From Paraburkholderia hospita (GTDB lineage Bacteria; Pseudomonadota; Gammaproteobacteria; Burkholderiales; Burkholderiaceae), in the NCBI RefSeq assembly GCF_002902965.1, contig NZ_CP026106.1, positions 3,205,804 through 3,269,803 on the forward strand: a stretch of DNA of 64,000 nucleotides, given 5' to 3'. The first letter of the stretch is position 1; every line of letters begins with the position of its first letter. Of the stretch, positions 62,438-64,000 are shown in pieces. A program made the translations under genes and the position numbers. The notes beneath the pieces are model-generated. The model was not told where the DNA came from, did not search any database, and saw only the letters and a list, made by a program, of their open reading frames with translations.

Positions 62438-63880
62438 GGTGAAGGTTTACGGGATGGATGGTGAGCTTCGGCAGGATAACGCAGTGATGGAGTTCAGGGA
62501 CACAGGTGAGCAGGCTCGGGAAAGATCGTGAGTGGCTTCGGGAGCACTCTGATGGCGGTCGCCGATTATAGGTGAAGGTTTTCGGGAGCCATCGGCTGGT
62601 TGGGGCCCGTATACGCTGGCTGCTTCGATTTCGCACTCGCCGAGGCGTGGTGAGGGGATTCAGGAGAGGGAATTGAGGGTGATTTGGGTCCATTTTAAGA
62701 GCTCGAAGAGTGCTTGGTGAGCGCTCACGGGAGAAAACGGGAGTCGAAGGTGAGACTTTTCGGGGCCTGGAAGCCGTTTTGAGCCAATTTTTGACGCGCA
62801 ATGCACAAAGGTGAGGCTTTACGGGAGAGCAGAGCGTTCTTCGTTTCTAGAACAGGAGAAGAAAAACGACGTTTGCAGCAACGCAGGTGCCAAAGGTGAG
62901 CGGATTCAGGATTCGCAAAATGCACGCATATCTTGCGCCAGAATTGCCACCGGAAGTCGAAAGGTGAGACGTTACGGGAGTAATTAGGTGCCCGTCGGAG
63001 CAAAAAGGTGAGGAAATGCGGGACTCGCCATCCAAAAATCGCCGCCGCAGGCAGTGCCGGTGCGGCCCGATGCGAGTCGTCAATCACCCTGCGGTTTTAC
63101 TTAGGTGAGGTTTTTCGGGAGAGCCGTTTGTCCAGTTTTTAGGCATCGTTTCATGTCGCGACTAGCTAAAGGTGAGGCTTTTCAGGAGACTACCGTCTTG
63201 CCTGCGGGCCAGACGGCCAAATAGGCATGAGCTAAGTGCCTAAATTGATTGGTTTTTTGTCGATTGTTGTCAAAAGGTGAGCGTATTCGGGGGCCGACGC
63301 GCTGGTGCCGAGCGATCCATTCATTACGAGCGATCACCGCTCAAGGTGAGAACATTCGGGAGCATTTTTCCGTCGACGATTTATCTATAGGGCGCGAAAT
63401 CCCGCCAGACCTCAGCTTGCGCGATGCCAAAGGTGAGAATATTCGGGGATCAGTGCCTGGGTCTGGTCTGATGACCGATCGTCCGAGCTGCGATGTGGTG
63501 CTCGGATTTAACATTCCGCCTTCTGGACGCGATTCATGACTGGTGAAGCGCGCTCCGCGTTGCGGATAGGAGTACGCAGATCCGGTGTCGAATTGAACCG
63601 CGCGACATACATGTGTGGATTCTCTGTTCCTACAGCATCGAGCGGGTCAAGGGAAAGGCACGTCTTACAAGCGTGCGCGCGCGTTTGTCCGCGTTGTGTC
63701 CCGGTGAAGCTGGCGGCCCAAACCGGCGTCGCGGATTTGCGACGCCCGCAAGGGTGAGAATTTTCAGGAAGTCATTCGCCAGCTTCTGGATCGGCCAGTT
63801 CGACGGCGTTTGCGCCTGGTCCGCGACCATCAACGCGGCCGGAAGAGGCTGATCGCTGTGAACGGTGAGGGTTTTCGGGA
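62438..63880 (-). repeat. Origin-type array of 19 iteron-like 17-bp elements
   Basis: GGTGAGnnTTTWCGGGA-type 17-mers all read in one direction, starting at 62438, 62460, 62505, 62527, 62571, 62649, 62716, 62749, 62810, 62895, 62963, 63007, 63104, 63171, 63276, 63345, 63432, 63753 and 63864. The first six bases (GGTGAG, twice GGTGAA, once CGTGAG) and the last five (CGGGA, CAGGA or CGGGG) are nearly fixed; a T-rich patch precedes the CGGGA end. Most copies have A residues before GGTGAG. Spacings are irregular (22 to 105 bp, one of 321 bp). No credible gene exists in the region; open frames through it merely translate the repeats. The arrangement fits binding of a replication initiator. Confidence 0.8.
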
Positions 63881-64000
63881 CCCGCTCCTGGTGAGTCTGG
63901 CAGGTTAAGCTGGTTTCACCCAACGTAGGTGAGAGAGGTGGTGTAGACGCGCATCACCACAGCCGGTATGCTTTCGCAAAATCTCTTCCTGAATCGACGC

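Noticed and set aside
62484..62500. GTGATGGAGTTCAGGGA inside the array as a twentieth iteron
   Set aside because: Out of register by one base and without GGTGAG.
62391..63087. Overlapping minus-strand frames of 120-136 codons in the origin array
   Set aside because: They arise from the repeats and change frame from copy to copy; composition is Ser/Arg-rich noise.
63630..63923. 97-codon minus-strand open frame in the origin region
   Set aside because: It translates straight through iteron copies, has no ribosome site and no known motif.

Overview
The window is GC-rich DNA with the gene content of a Burkholderiaceae genome, most likely Paraburkholderia or Caballeronia. The evidence is a DUF4148 tail, DUF2242, DUF2783, DUF6723-like and DUF1348 genes, an HpnR hopanoid methylase, cytochrome b561 with YceI genes, and many LysR, AraC and XRE regulators. 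No rRNA, tRNA, CRISPR array, prophage or insertion sequence was recognised. The right end looks like the replication origin of a secondary chromosome or megaplasmid: about 1.9 kb with no credible gene, holding 19 copies of a 17-bp iteron-like element. It is flanked by a KfrA-type coiled-coil DNA-binding protein and a tyrosine-recombinase-fold protein that seems to lack catalytic residues. The initiator gene would lie past the right edge.

Layout. 1-6.6 kb: end of a DUF4148 gene, then a four-gene signalling operon (hybrid kinase, CheR, CheB, response regulator-kinase). 6.8-12.9 kb: lipoproteins, a Fic protein with a duplicated operator, stand-alone motAB, a SYLF lipoprotein and an outer-membrane protein. 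13-20.4 kb: GlxA-type regulator/SDR pair, a 70-bp tandem array of parS-like palindromes, an M14 deacylase, an amino-acid-binding protein with a divergent LysR, an HD-domain protein and an AraC regulator. 20.6-25.5 kb: aromatic catabolism module (MarR, DUF2783, FAD monooxygenase, MFS, LuxR). 25.7-32.1 kb: SBP56/methanethiol oxidase with a membrane partner, VOC protein, BMP-type binding protein with a deaminase, and a cytochrome b561-YceI-YceI operon. 32.2-34.2 kb: a small double-glycine-leader peptide beside a flavin monooxygenase, and a MazG-like pyrophosphohydrolase. 34.2-43 kb: penicillin acylase, XRE-cupin/GNAT, ankyrin/LD-carboxypeptidase, sugar exporter and cupin. 43.2-52 kb: hpnR, atypical SDR, GGDEF protein, small proteins, hybrid kinase and quinone oxidoreductase. 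52-59 kb: LysR, outer-membrane protein, DUF1348, TetR, a third YceI, and tdh-kbl with a divergent XRE-cupin regulator. 59-64 kb: LexA-box gene, recombinase-like protein, kfrA-like gene and the origin.

The most notable signal crosses the whole window. The 17-bp element of the origin array (TCCCGWAAAnnCTCACC, or its complement GGTGAGnnTTTWCGGGA) also occurs at 13 dispersed intergenic places from 18.4 to 60.8 kb. Twelve of these share one orientation, and the origin array has the opposite one. This looks like replicon-wide bookkeeping (initiator titration, copy-number or segregation control) or a global regulon tied to the origin, and is the best candidate for an undescribed system. The parS-like array at 15.1-15.4 kb, a further parS-like site at 59.6 kb, the LexA-box gene and the apparently catalytically dead recombinase could belong to the same maintenance machinery.

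All family calls come from reading translated sequence and recalled family motifs; no database search was run.
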